DNA from: Streptomyces sp. MMBL 11-1
Lineage (GTDB): Bacteria; Actinomycetota; Actinomycetes; Streptomycetales; Streptomycetaceae
Direction of reading: 5' to 3'
DNA: 64,000 bases
Assembly (NCBI RefSeq): GCF_028622875.1
Contig: NZ_CP117709.1
Location: 7,815,001 to 7,879,000 of the forward strand
The notes under the pieces are model-generated. The model had not been told where the DNA came from. It ran no database searches and saw only the letters and a list, made by a program, of their open reading frames with translations. Made by a program: the position numbers and the translations under genes. Of the stretch, positions 54,393 through 62,409 are shown piece after piece; the stretch's first letter is position 1, and each line of letters begins with the position of its first letter.

Positions 54393-55463
54393 ATGCCCCA
54401 GGCGACAGCCACTGTTGCGCATCCCGCCGACGAAAGCGGTCCGGACCGCCCGGCCGACGGCCGCGGGGCGGCGGCCGGAAGCGACTTCGCGCCGCTGCTG
54501 CGCGCCGTGAGGGACCAGGGCCTGCTGGAGCGCCGCACGGACCGGTATGTGCTCGGCATCGCCGCCAATCTGGCGGCTCTGACCGCGGTGATCACCGGCT
54601 TCGTCCTGCTCGGCGACACCTGGTGGAGCCTGCTCCTCACCCTGCCGCTGGCGGTCCTGTGGACCCGTACGGCCTTCGTCGCCCACGACGCGGGGCACGC
54701 CCAGATATCCGGCGACCGCAGGACGAGCAGGCTGATCGGTCTCGTACACGCCAATCTGCTCCTCGGTATGAACGAGGCGTGGTGGAACGACAAACACGTA
54801 CGTCACCACGCCAACCCGAACCACATCGACAAGGACCCCGATGTCGGTGTCGGCGCCCTGGTCTGGACCCAGAAGCAGGCCGAACAGCGTGAGGGATTCG
54901 CCCGCTGGCTGACCAGGAACCAGGCCCGGCTGTTCTTCCCGATGCTGTTGCTCGAAGGCATCGCGCTGAAGATCTACGGATTCCAGTTCCTGCGCCGACA
55001 GCCCCTCCGGGAACGGGCTGTCTCGGGGCTGCTGCTGACCGCGCACTTCGCCCTTTACGCGACGCTGCTGCTCAGCACGCTCTCCCCGGGCAAGGCGATC
55101 GTCTTCGCCCTCGTGCTGCACGCGCTGTTCGGCCTTCACCTGGGCATGGCCTTCGCCCCGAACCACAAGGGCATGGAGATGCCCGACCCCGACGGCGAGC
55201 GCTGGGGCCACCTCCAGCGGCAGGTCCTGACCTCGCGCAACGTACGCGGCGCCGTCCTGACGGACTGGTTCCTCGGCGGGCTGAACTACCAGATCGAGCA
55301 CCACCTCTTCCCGAGCATGCCCCGCCCCCACCTGCGCCTGGCCCAGCCGCTGGTCAAGGCGCACTGCTCCGGCATCGGCATGCTGTACGTGGAGACCGGA
55401 CTGATCGAGTCCTACCGGCAGGCGTTGTCGCACATGCACGAGGTCGGCGAACCGCTGCGATAG
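54393..55463 (+). CDS. Membrane fatty acid desaturase (acyl-lipid type)
   Basis: The 356-residue membrane protein has the three histidine boxes of diiron desaturases: HDAGH (about residue 97), HVRHH (about 133) and QIEHH (about 303). The Gln-type third box is typical of the front-end/acyl-lipid branch, here without a cytochrome b5 domain. Hydrophobic stretches near residues 55-95 and 205-250 give four membrane helices. It introduces a double bond into membrane fatty acids and needs an external ferredoxin or similar donor. GGAGA precedes the ATG. Confidence 0.9.
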   Translation: MPQATATVAHPADESGPDRPADGRGAAAGSDFAPLLRAVRDQGLLERRTDRYVLGIAANLAALTAVITGFVLLGDTWWSLLLTLPLAVLWTRTAFVAHDAGHAQISGDRRTSRLIGLVHANLLLGMNEAWWNDKHVRHHANPNHIDKDPDVGVGALVWTQKQAEQREGFARWLTRNQARLFFPMLLLEGIALKIYGFQFLRRQPLRERAVSGLLLTAHFALYATLLLSTLSPGKAIVFALVLHALFGLHLGMAFAPNHKGMEMPDPDGERWGHLQRQVLTSRNVRGAVLTDWFLGGLNYQIEHHLFPSMPRPHLRLAQPLVKAHCSGIGMLYVETGLIESYRQALSHMHEVGEPLR

Positions 55464-55543
55464 CGCGGCCGGCGGGGAACGTACGGGCGCGTGGACGCGT
55501 TCACACAACAGGAGCGGCGTCGGCCGCGAAGGAGGCGTGGACC

Positions 55544-55726
55544 ATGTCGAATGGTGCGAAGGCAGCTGTCGCGGGAGTGCTGGCGGCAGCCATCCTGTGG
55601 CCCCTCATCGGATTCTGGTGGGCGCTGCTGATCGTGATCGGGGTTCCCGTGGCGGGCTATCTGCTGCTGGATCCGTCCCAGCGGCGCAGGCTCCGGAGGA
55701 TCAACCGCAAGGAGATCGGTCGCTGA
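55544..55726 (+). CDS. Small two-helix membrane protein (60 residues)
   Basis: The peptide is a helical hairpin: hydrophobic segments at about residues 5-22 and 26-43, then a strongly basic tail QRRRLRRINRKEIGR on the cytoplasmic side. AAGGAGG lies eight bases before the ATG. It lies 80 bases beyond the desaturase on the same strand. Function is unknown. Confidence 0.7.
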   Translation: MSNGAKAAVAGVLAAAILWPLIGFWWALLIVIGVPVAGYLLLDPSQRRRLRRINRKEIGR

Positions 55727-55737
55727 GCACGAGGGCG

Positions 55738-56598
55738 TCACGCGGGGTGGGCGGCCAACTCGTCCAGGGCCGTGAGCAGTCCGGGCAGCGTTGCTCCACG
55801 GCCGACGGGGATGACCGTGCCCGGCTCCTCGTCCAGCAGGAACAGAGCGATGTCGTCGGTCCGGGCCACCATCGACCACCCCGGGCCGTCGACGCGCAGA
55901 GTGCGCGCGTCTGCCGAGGCGTACGAGGAACGGATCCGCCCGGGCGGCGGCGGGGCCTTCGTATAGGCGGTCGCCTCCGACAGGGCCCTGCGTACACCGG
56001 GGTGCCGGGGAAACGTTGAAGGGGCGCTCTCCGGCTCGCCATCGGCGCCGTTCCCCGGCTCGCCCCCGACGCCCGGCCGCGAGAAATGCGCCTCGTCGAG
56101 CTGCTCGCGCCACACCGACCACTGCGCGGCGATCTCGTCCGCCCCCAGCCGCCGCTGCGCCGGGCCCCAGGCCTCCGCATCGGGAGGGGCCAGCGGCGCG
56201 GGGCCCTCCCCGTCCGTCTCCGGATCGTGCGGTTCCGGCACGCCGGGCGCGGCGACGGCCAGGTCCATCGGCCAGCCCGGCAGCGCGCACACCATGGAGC
56301 GCTCGTCGGGGGAGAGATCGTGCTCCATGCCGCAGTCCCACGCGGCGATGGCGACAGCCACCTGGGAGGCGTCCTCGACGACCACGGTCCACCGAGCCCC
56401 CGCGCTGTCCTGCCCGAGGACGAGTCCGTAGCCCTCCTCGTACGGTTCGAGCGCGAGAGAGTCGCACGCGGCTACGTAATCGTCCCCCAGCACGCCGGGA
56501 AACCGCGCGGGCGTCAGCAGCATCGCCGTCAGCACCAGCAGTGCGTCGTCGGCGACAGCGCCGTCCGCACCGGCCACGGGGCCCTCCCCATCGCTCAT
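55738..56598 (-). CDS. Conserved-looking hypothetical protein (286 residues)
   Basis: I recognise no family. The protein is acidic, soluble and without signal or membrane segments. It has a globular N-terminal half (VVVEDASQVAVAIAAWDCGM), a Pro/Glu-rich linker near residues 130-150, and a C-terminal part with SMVARTDDIALFLLDEEPG. AGGAGG six bases before ATG 56598 gives a secure start. Strong ribosome site and codon pattern support a real gene. Confidence 0.6.
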   Translation of the reverse strand: MSDGEGPVAGADGAVADDALLVLTAMLLTPARFPGVLGDDYVAACDSLALEPYEEGYGLVLGQDSAGARWTVVVEDASQVAVAIAAWDCGMEHDLSPDERSMVCALPGWPMDLAVAAPGVPEPHDPETDGEGPAPLAPPDAEAWGPAQRRLGADEIAAQWSVWREQLDEAHFSRPGVGGEPGNGADGEPESAPSTFPRHPGVRRALSEATAYTKAPPPPGRIRSSYASADARTLRVDGPGWSMVARTDDIALFLLDEEPGTVIPVGRGATLPGLLTALDELAAHPA

Positions 56599-56801
56599 CG
56601 CCCGCCTCCTCATCCCTCGGTCCTGCGTCCCTCGGTCCGTCGGCGCACCCTAACTACTCGGTAACCCCCTCGTCGAGGCTCTGACGAGCAGGAGCGAACC
56701 CCAGCCGCGCCCTCCCTTGTCCGGGTGCGGGGAAGCCGAAGGCCCGGGCGCGGGGGAGGCGTCCGCGTAGGATTGGACGTCCGGCCGAACGAGGGGACAG
56801 C

Positions 56802-57707
56802 GTGGTGAAGCGGTACGACCGGCTGAAAGAGATTCAGCGACTGGACCCCGAGCGGGACTTCCTGGAGATCTACCGTCTCACCGTCACCCACGAGTTCCCC
56901 TGGGACATCACCCGCGCCCTGGAACTGGCCCTCTACCGCACCTATGCCGTGCCCAGCATCGGTCGGCTCCTCGACGAGACGGCAGAGCTGACGGACCGCT
57001 CCCAGAAGCGCTACGACGACACCGCCCTGCTGCTCGACACGGTGGTGGAGCACGGTTTCGACTCCGACGACGGCCGCACAGCCGTCCGCCGGATCAATCG
57101 GATGCACCGCAGTTATGACATCAGCAACGACGACATGCGCTACGTCCTGTGCACGTTCGTCGTCACCCCGAAGCGCTGGCTGGACAGTTTCGGCTGGCGG
57201 CGCCTGTGCTGCCACGAGCTGGGCGCCTTCGCCGCCTATTACCGCACACTCGGCGCCCGCATGGGGATCAAGGATCTTCCGGAGACCTACGAAGACTTCG
57301 AGCGCACCCTCGACGCCTATGAGCACGAGCACTTCGGCTGGGACGAAGGAGCCCGCCGGGTATCCGACGCCACCCTGGCGCTGATGGCGTCCTGGTACCC
57401 GGCGCCCCTCGCCCCGCTGGTGCGCGGTGCCAGCCTCGCGCTCCTGGACGACTCGTTGTTGAGGGCGTTCCGCTACCGCCGCCCGGGGCCGGTGGCCCGC
57501 GGCCTGACCAGGGGAGCACTGCGGCTCCGGGCTCGTGCCGTCCGGCTCCTGCCGCCCCGGCGGACTCCCCATTACGCGCGCCAGAACCCCGAGATCAAGG
57601 GATATCCGAACGGATACGAGATCGAGGAGCTCGGTACGTTCCCCACGCCGGGCGTCCGTGGCTGCCCGGTTCCGGGCCGCCGGCCGTCGCAGCCGCCCGC
57701 CGAATGA
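56802..57707 (+). CDS. MpaB-family (DUF2236) oxygenase-like protein
   Basis: The 301-residue protein contains the DUF2236/MpaB pattern: LYRTYAVPSIGRLLDET, QKRYDDTALLLDTVVEHG, RINRMHRSYDISNDDMRYVL and TFVVTPKRWLDSFGWR. The family includes the fungal MpaB oxygenase and latex-clearing rubber oxygenase, which use heme to cleave carbon-carbon double bonds. The substrate here is unknown, though a desaturase lies nearby. GAGGGGAC precedes two adjacent GTG codons at 56802 and 56805. A 21-base tandem duplication begins at the stop codon. Confidence 0.82.
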   Translation: MVKRYDRLKEIQRLDPERDFLEIYRLTVTHEFPWDITRALELALYRTYAVPSIGRLLDETAELTDRSQKRYDDTALLLDTVVEHGFDSDDGRTAVRRINRMHRSYDISNDDMRYVLCTFVVTPKRWLDSFGWRRLCCHELGAFAAYYRTLGARMGIKDLPETYEDFERTLDAYEHEHFGWDEGARRVSDATLALMASWYPAPLAPLVRGASLALLDDSLLRAFRYRRPGPVARGLTRGALRLRARAVRLLPPRRTPHYARQNPEIKGYPNGYEIEELGTFPTPGVRGCPVPGRRPSQPPAE

Positions 57708-57745
57708 CGCGACGCCCTGACGGTATGACGCGACGCCCTGACGGT
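57704..57745. repeat. Perfect 21-bp tandem duplication at a stop codon
   Basis: ATGACGCGACGCCCTGACGG plus T occurs twice head to tail (57704-57724 and 57725-57745). The first copy contains the stop of the MpaB-type gene, so the length of the protein is unaffected. Confidence 0.9.
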
Positions 57746-57813
57746 CCATGCGCCGGGCCCGCTACGGCTCGGACACTTTCTGTACGGCGGCGGGCCCGGC
57801 CGCGCCGTCGGTA

Positions 57814-58416
57814 TCAGGCCTGCCTGACGGCGAGGGCGAGGAAGCGGTCGTCCTCGTCGGTGTAGGACTCCAGCCGCCACCCCGAGCCGGCCAGCAGCGC
57901 GCGCAGCCTGGGCTCGGCACGCAGGTCGTCGTCGGTGACGGTGCGCCCCTGGCGCGCGGCAAGGGCGGCCCGGCCGATCGGGTGGAACAGAGCCAGGACC
58001 CCGCCCGGCCGGACCACACGGGCGAATTCCGCCATACCGGCCTCGGGGCAGACCAGATGCGAGACCAATCCCGCTCCGAACACGCCGTCCAGGGCTCCGT
58101 CACGCAGCGGCAGCCGCGCGACGTCGGCACGCAAGAGTGTTCCGCTCTCCCCCCGTCCCGCCCGCACCGCCGCCTCCAGCATGGCCGGGGTCAGGTCGGC
58201 TCCCAGCACCGTGCCCTCCGGCCCGACCGCGGCCCGCAAGGCGGGCAGCGCGCGCCCTGTTCCACAGCCCGCGTCGAGCACGGCATCGCCGGGACACAGC
58301 CCGAGCAGTCCGGCCGCGGTGGTGTAGGCGGGGCCGTCGTCGGGGAACCGGCTGTCCCAGCCGGCCGCACGCGGGGTGAAGAAGTCCAGGACGTGATGGG
58401 TGTGGTCGTCGGCCAT
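57814..58416 (-). CDS. Class I SAM-dependent methyltransferase
   Basis: The 200-residue protein has the SAM-binding motif AVLDAGCGTGRALP and the follow-on VLGADLTPAMLEAAV, LRADVARLPLRDGALDGV and ARVVRPGGVLALFHP, like the methyltransferase_11 family (UbiE/small-molecule type). The substrate is unknown. The ATG at 58416 is chosen for family fit, and its ribosome site is weak. Confidence 0.82.
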   Translation of the reverse strand: MADDHTHHVLDFFTPRAAGWDSRFPDDGPAYTTAAGLLGLCPGDAVLDAGCGTGRALPALRAAVGPEGTVLGADLTPAMLEAAVRAGRGESGTLLRADVARLPLRDGALDGVFGAGLVSHLVCPEAGMAEFARVVRPGGVLALFHPIGRAALAARQGRTVTDDDLRAEPRLRALLAGSGWRLESYTDEDDRFLALAVRQA

Positions 58417-58642
58417 GGAGACATGATCGCGCAACCGGCGCGCGGCATGCCATCACCGGAACCCGGGCTCTCCGGTCAGACATCGCCGCCGTGGTCCGAG
58501 GCGCTCAGGTCGTAGCGGGCGCCGGTGACCGGGCGTCCGGAAAAGAAGTCCTGATCCGTACGGTCGAGTACGCCGGGCGCATGCCCACCGCCCGGCTCCT
58601 CGCCTCCGGCTGCCGACGGCCCGGGCATCGCGGCACCGTCCG

Positions 58643-59071
58643 TCAGCCGACCATGTCGGCCATCGCGACCACTTTGTCGATCCGCACCCGCACGACCAGT
58701 TCGCCGGGCACGCCGTTGCGCCGGCCGAACTCCTCGGCGGCGTCGGCCTCCACGTAGCGGTGGGCGATCAGTGTCGCCCACCGCAGGAGTTCCCCGGGGT
58801 CCTCGCTCAGCTCGGCATGCCCCTGCACCACCACGAACGCGTACGGAGGCCGGTCGTCGTCGACGCAGAGGGCGACGTGTCCGTCGCGTGCGAGGTTGCG
58901 TCCCTTCACGCTCTCCCTGCCGGTGTTGAAGACCACCGAGTCGCCGTCGAGAAGGAACCAGACAGGTGCGATGTGCGGGCTGCCGTCGGCCCGCACCGTC
59001 GAGACTTTCGCCGTACGCGTGCCCTTCGAGAGGAAGGCCCGCCATTCTTCTTCGGTCATGTGGTGTGCCAT
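58643..59071 (-). CDS. F420/FMN-binding PPOX-class oxidoreductase
   Basis: The 142-residue protein has a split-barrel fold pattern: GTRTAKVSTVRADGSPHIAPVWFLLDGDSVVFNT and RDGHVALCVDDDRPPYAFVVVQG. In actinomycetes the PPOX-class proteins of this type often use F420 to reduce or detoxify small molecules; others use FMN or bind heme. The ATG at 59071 is the first in frame after a weak region. Together with the LLM enzyme at 29266 it hints at active F420 metabolism. Confidence 0.8.
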   Translation of the reverse strand: MAHHMTEEEWRAFLSKGTRTAKVSTVRADGSPHIAPVWFLLDGDSVVFNTGRESVKGRNLARDGHVALCVDDDRPPYAFVVVQGHAELSEDPGELLRWATLIAHRYVEADAAEEFGRRNGVPGELVVRVRIDKVVAMADMVG

Positions 59072-59211
59072 GGGCCCATACTGAGCCGGAGCCCCGCATG
59101 GCGCGAAGCGGCGCCCCGAGAAGTGAGGGGCGCTTGCCCCCACGGTGTCGTTGCGCAAGGCTTGCGCGCGTAGCGGGGCACGGGGAACGAGGGTACGGGG
59201 AGGACGAGCAC

Positions 59212-59625
59212 ATGCCGCTTGACCGGGGACTTGACTGGCTCCTTGACGATCTCACCAGCAGGGTGCAATTCATACGGCACGCGTTGGTGCTGTCGAACGA
59301 CGGCCTGGTCACCGGGGCCAGCACCGGGCTCGCCCGCGAGGACGCGGAGCACCTGGCAGCGGTCTCCTCCGGTCTGCAGAGTCTGGCGCGCGGCTCGGGG
59401 CGCCACTTCCGGGCGGGCAGGGCCCGCCAGACCATGGTCGAGTTCGATGAGGCGCTGCTCTTCGTGACGGCCGCGGGTGACGGCAGCTGCCTGTGTGTGC
59501 TGACCGCCGCTGAAGCCGATGTCGGCCAGGTCGCCTACGAGATGACCCTGCTCGTCAACCGGGTCGGCGAGCATCTCGGTGTTGCCGTTCGCCAAGGTGG
59601 GCCCGATGACGTCGGGCCCTTCTGA
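59212..59625 (+). CDS. Orphan roadblock/LC7-domain protein
   Basis: The 137-residue protein is a roadblock domain: LDWLLDDLTSRVQFIRHALVLSNDGL and a central LCVLTAAEADVGQVAYEMTLLV. In Streptomyces such proteins usually belong to conservons (cvnA-D), in which a roadblock protein serves a histidine-kinase-like protein and a Ras-like GTPase. Here neither the kinase nor the GTPase is adjacent, so it is a solo copy or works with distant partners. GGAGG precedes the ATG by eight bases. Confidence 0.85.
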   Translation: MPLDRGLDWLLDDLTSRVQFIRHALVLSNDGLVTGASTGLAREDAEHLAAVSSGLQSLARGSGRHFRAGRARQTMVEFDEALLFVTAAGDGSCLCVLTAAEADVGQVAYEMTLLVNRVGEHLGVAVRQGGPDDVGPF

Positions 59626-59643
59626 CCTGCACTTCTCGTCGCC

Positions 59644-59661
59644 TGTGGAGAGTTATCCACA
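59644..59661. promoter_or_regulatory. Pair of DnaA-box-like sequences
   Basis: TTATCCACA at 59653-59661 is an exact DnaA box of the E. coli type. On the minus strand CTCTCCACA (59644-59652) keeps the TCCACA core. They meet head to head between the roadblock and DUF6397 genes. Confidence 0.45.
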
Positions 59662-59734
59662 GGGGTGACGGATGACGCCTCCCTCGGGCTACCGTGATCA
59701 CGGAGAGTATTCGATCCGACGGGGGAGGACAGTC

Positions 59735-60841
59735 ATGACGGTCAAGGAAGCACTCCGGGCGCACGCCAGGACCCAGGGTGCGCACGCCAGGACCCGGGCC
59801 GCGCGGGCCGAGGGCGCGAAGGCACGGGCCGACGCCCGTGCCGGGGGTGTCACGGAGACGGAGTGCGAGGGCGGGCGCACCCCATCCGCCGCTCCGGCGG
59901 CGACGGTCGCGGCCGGGCGCGCGGCCCAGGAGCTGAACATCCGGCGTGCGGAGTTCGAACTCGCGGTGCACCTCGGGCTGATCGCCGTCGTCGGCGCGCC
60001 GGGCGGTGGGCGGCCACGGGTGCACGAGGAGGAGATCGCGCGTCTGCGCGAGCAGCCGGGCTTTCCCGATGGTCTGGCGGAGCGGGTACGCACCGTCGGA
60101 ACAGCGGAAGGGGCGGCTCTGCTGGGCATCGCTCCGGCACGGTTCACCCGGCTCGCTCGGGCAGGCTGCGTCTCCCCGGTCACGTTTTATCTCAACCGGT
60201 ATCGCGCGGTGGTCTGGCTCTACCTCGCGGACGAGGTCGCCGCCTTCGCGGCCCGGGAACCCGAGCTGCTCGCGGGGCGGACGCCGTCGGGGATGCGCAC
60301 GATGCTCGAGTCGGGCACCGACCGGCGGCCGCGCAACTGGCGCTCGCAACGCATCGACCGGCTGCTGAACCGCACGGCGGACCCCTGGGCGCGAACGGCG
60401 GTCCAGGCCTCGGCACTTGACCCGGTGCAGCTCGCGGAAGTGGTGGACGACCCCTACGAACGCGCCTATCTCGTGCGGGTCCGGCCGGAGCCGGTCTTCG
60501 GACGTCCGGGGTCCATGGCGGCGAGGGAAGCCATGGGGGAGCTGATGCTGGCCGACGACCCCGATGAGATCCTCTGGCGGCGGGTCAACCTGACTCTGGA
60601 ACTGGACAGGGCGCGCGAGGACCGGCCGGCCCCGTGCCCCGGGGACGACGGAGAAACCCGAGCGGTGCCGGCCGTCCGGCCCGCCGCCAATGCCCGTCCC
60701 CGGGCCGAGGTGCCGCTGTCCGCCGCCGATCCGGCTCCGCCCTCCGCCTGTGCAGGGGCGTCACGCTCCGCTGCGGCGGGCGCGCCGACCGGGAAAGGAC
60801 TGCTCGCCAGGTTGGGGTGGCGTGGGAGGGGCGCCGGATAA
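59735..60841 (+). CDS. DUF6397-family protein with helix-turn-helix-like regions
   Basis: The 368-residue protein resembles the streptomycete DUF6397 family. A Lys/Arg/Ala-rich N-terminus with repeated AHART and ARA units (residues 8-40) is followed by RAAQELNIRRAEFELAVHLGLI and by GTAEGAALLGIAPARFTRLARAG, both resembling DNA-binding helix-turn-helix segments. A basic RPRNWRSQRIDRLLNR stretch and a Pro-rich tail complete it. DNA binding is likely but not proven. GGGGGAGGAC precedes the ATG. Confidence 0.75.
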   Translation: MTVKEALRAHARTQGAHARTRAARAEGAKARADARAGGVTETECEGGRTPSAAPAATVAAGRAAQELNIRRAEFELAVHLGLIAVVGAPGGGRPRVHEEEIARLREQPGFPDGLAERVRTVGTAEGAALLGIAPARFTRLARAGCVSPVTFYLNRYRAVVWLYLADEVAAFAAREPELLAGRTPSGMRTMLESGTDRRPRNWRSQRIDRLLNRTADPWARTAVQASALDPVQLAEVVDDPYERAYLVRVRPEPVFGRPGSMAAREAMGELMLADDPDEILWRRVNLTLELDRAREDRPAPCPGDDGETRAVPAVRPAANARPRAEVPLSAADPAPPSACAGASRSAAAGAPTGKGLLARLGWRGRGAG

Positions 60842-60880
60842 GTCTTCGCGCTGATCGTTCGGATGGGTCATCCTGTCCGC

Positions 60881-61369
60881 ATGCTGATCAGGGAAGCAAC
60901 CTCCGAGGACTGGCCCGCCATCTGGCCGTTTTTCCATACGATCGTCTCCACGGGCGAGACGCTCACCTTTCCGCTCGATCTCGGTGAGGAGGACGCCAAG
61001 GGGTGGTGGTTCGTCGCAGCGCCGAGCCGCGTGGTTGTTGCCGTGGACGATGCCGGGACCGTGCTCGGCACGGCGAAGATGAACCGGAACCACATGGGCA
61101 ACGGGTCGCACATAGCCAGCGCCACGTACATGGTCGACCCCGCGCGCTCGGGCCGGGGAGTGGGGCGCGCGCTGTGCGCGTACTCGGTCGACTGGGCTCG
61201 CGCCGAAGGATATCGGGCCATGCAGTTCAACGCGGTGGTCGAGACCAACACTCACGCCGTCAAGCTGTACCGCTCCATCGGCTTCGACGTGATCGGAACC
61301 CTTCCGGAGGGCTTCAACCACCCGACCGAGGGCTATGTGGGGCTTCACATCATGCACAAGGCCCTGTGA
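60881..61369 (+). CDS. GNAT-family N-acetyltransferase
   Basis: The 162-residue protein has the GNAT fold with acetyl-CoA-binding motif VDPARSGRGVGRALCAYSV (motif A, R/QxxGxG/A) and the C-terminal VETNTHAVKLYRSIGFDVIG. It transfers an acetyl group to an amine of an unknown substrate. The ATG at 60881 fits the usual family start MLIREATSED; an ATG at 60863 is possible. Confidence 0.88.
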   Translation: MLIREATSEDWPAIWPFFHTIVSTGETLTFPLDLGEEDAKGWWFVAAPSRVVVAVDDAGTVLGTAKMNRNHMGNGSHIASATYMVDPARSGRGVGRALCAYSVDWARAEGYRAMQFNAVVETNTHAVKLYRSIGFDVIGTLPEGFNHPTEGYVGLHIMHKAL

Positions 61370-61388
61370 CGTCAGGGCGACTTCACCC

Positions 61389-61418
61389 CGCCGCGCTCCC
61401 ACCGGCGGGAGCGCGGCG
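61389..61418. terminator. Bidirectional hairpin terminator
   Basis: Twelve-base arms CGCCGCGCTCCC and GGGAGCGCGGCG around a six-base loop lie between convergent stop codons at 61369 and 61420. Confidence 0.75.
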
Positions 61419-61419
61419 A

Positions 61420-62118
61420 TCAGGCGAAGGGGTCCGCTTCCGGCCCCAGATCCCGGCCCGGCAGTGTGCGGCCCGCCGGGCCCCCGTCCGCCTCGCCGCT
61501 CGCGGTGACCCCCGGGACGACCGTCCCGGCCCAGGAGAGAGCCGTCCATCCCGAGTCCGGCGAGCCCTCGACCACCACCACGCCCGTGTTGTCCAGGCCG
61601 TGTTCAGCGGCGAAACCGACCGTGACGTTTCGTGCGCGGGCGGCGGTCCACACACGGATGGCGGCACCGTGACTGACGAGTGCCACGGTCCCGGGCTCCC
61701 CGGCCTCCGCCGCCTCGGCCACCACGGCGTCGAAGCGGGCCAACGCCTCCGCCCCGCTCTCGCCCCCGGGCATCCGGCGGGCGATGTCCCCGGCGGACCA
61801 GGCGAAGGCGGTCGTCAGGTACTGCCGCACCGCGTCCTCATCGGCCCGCATCTCCAGGTCACCGGCCGACAGTTCGCGGATCCCGTCACGGATCCGGACC
61901 TCGATGCCCCGCTCTGCGGCGAGGGGTGCGGCCGTGAGTTGCGTACGGGTCAGGGTGGAGGCGTACACCGCGGCGATGCCCTCCCCGACAAGGGCCCCGG
62001 GGAGGGCCGCAGCCTGCCGCAGGCCCAGGTCGGTGAGGCCGGGGCCGGGCCGCGCGGTGTCCAGGAAGTTGCCGACGTTCGACGGTGTCTGTCCGTGACG
62101 GATCAGCAGCAAGCGCAT
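61420..62118 (-). CDS. Histidine phosphatase family protein (phosphoglycerate-mutase-like)
   Basis: The 232-residue protein starts with the phosphohistidine motif LLLIRHGQTPSN, has the catalytic acid region GIRELSAGDLEMR and the second His in ALVSHGAAIRVW. It is a cytoplasmic phosphatase of the broad-specificity branch; its substrate is unknown. The C-terminal 30 residues are an extra acidic, Gly-rich tail. Confidence 0.87.
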   Translation of the reverse strand: MRLLLIRHGQTPSNVGNFLDTARPGPGLTDLGLRQAAALPGALVGEGIAAVYASTLTRTQLTAAPLAAERGIEVRIRDGIRELSAGDLEMRADEDAVRQYLTTAFAWSAGDIARRMPGGESGAEALARFDAVVAEAAEAGEPGTVALVSHGAAIRVWTAARARNVTVGFAAEHGLDNTGVVVVEGSPDSGWTALSWAGTVVPGVTASGEADGGPAGRTLPGRDLGPEADPFA

Positions 62119-62148
62119 AGAACGGGTCCTGCTCCGGGCTCAGGCGCA

Positions 62149-62409
62149 CAGGCGGCGACGGATGGATGCGCGGTCCACCCTCTCATTCGGCCGCCCCGGA
62201 GGACAGCGCGACGTGAGGCCTGCTCGCATGAGGCCTGCTCGCATGGCCGGAAGCGGCGCTGGGGGACTCGTGGCCGTTGCTGTCGCCTGTCCGCCCTGAG
62301 ATGTCACCCGCGCGGGCCCGGGCGCGGCTCACCCCTCTCCCCGGGCCGCGCCCCGCTCCGAGGGGTGTGCCGTACCACCGCGGCGACGCGGCACACGCCT
62401 GTACGGCCG
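62149..62409. other. Intergenic region without a visible gene
   Basis: About 260 GC-rich bases between the histidine phosphatase start and the stop of the phosphatase at 62410. It contains a short direct repeat (GAGGCCTGCTCGCAT twice near 62214-62243) and no gene. Confidence 0.45.
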
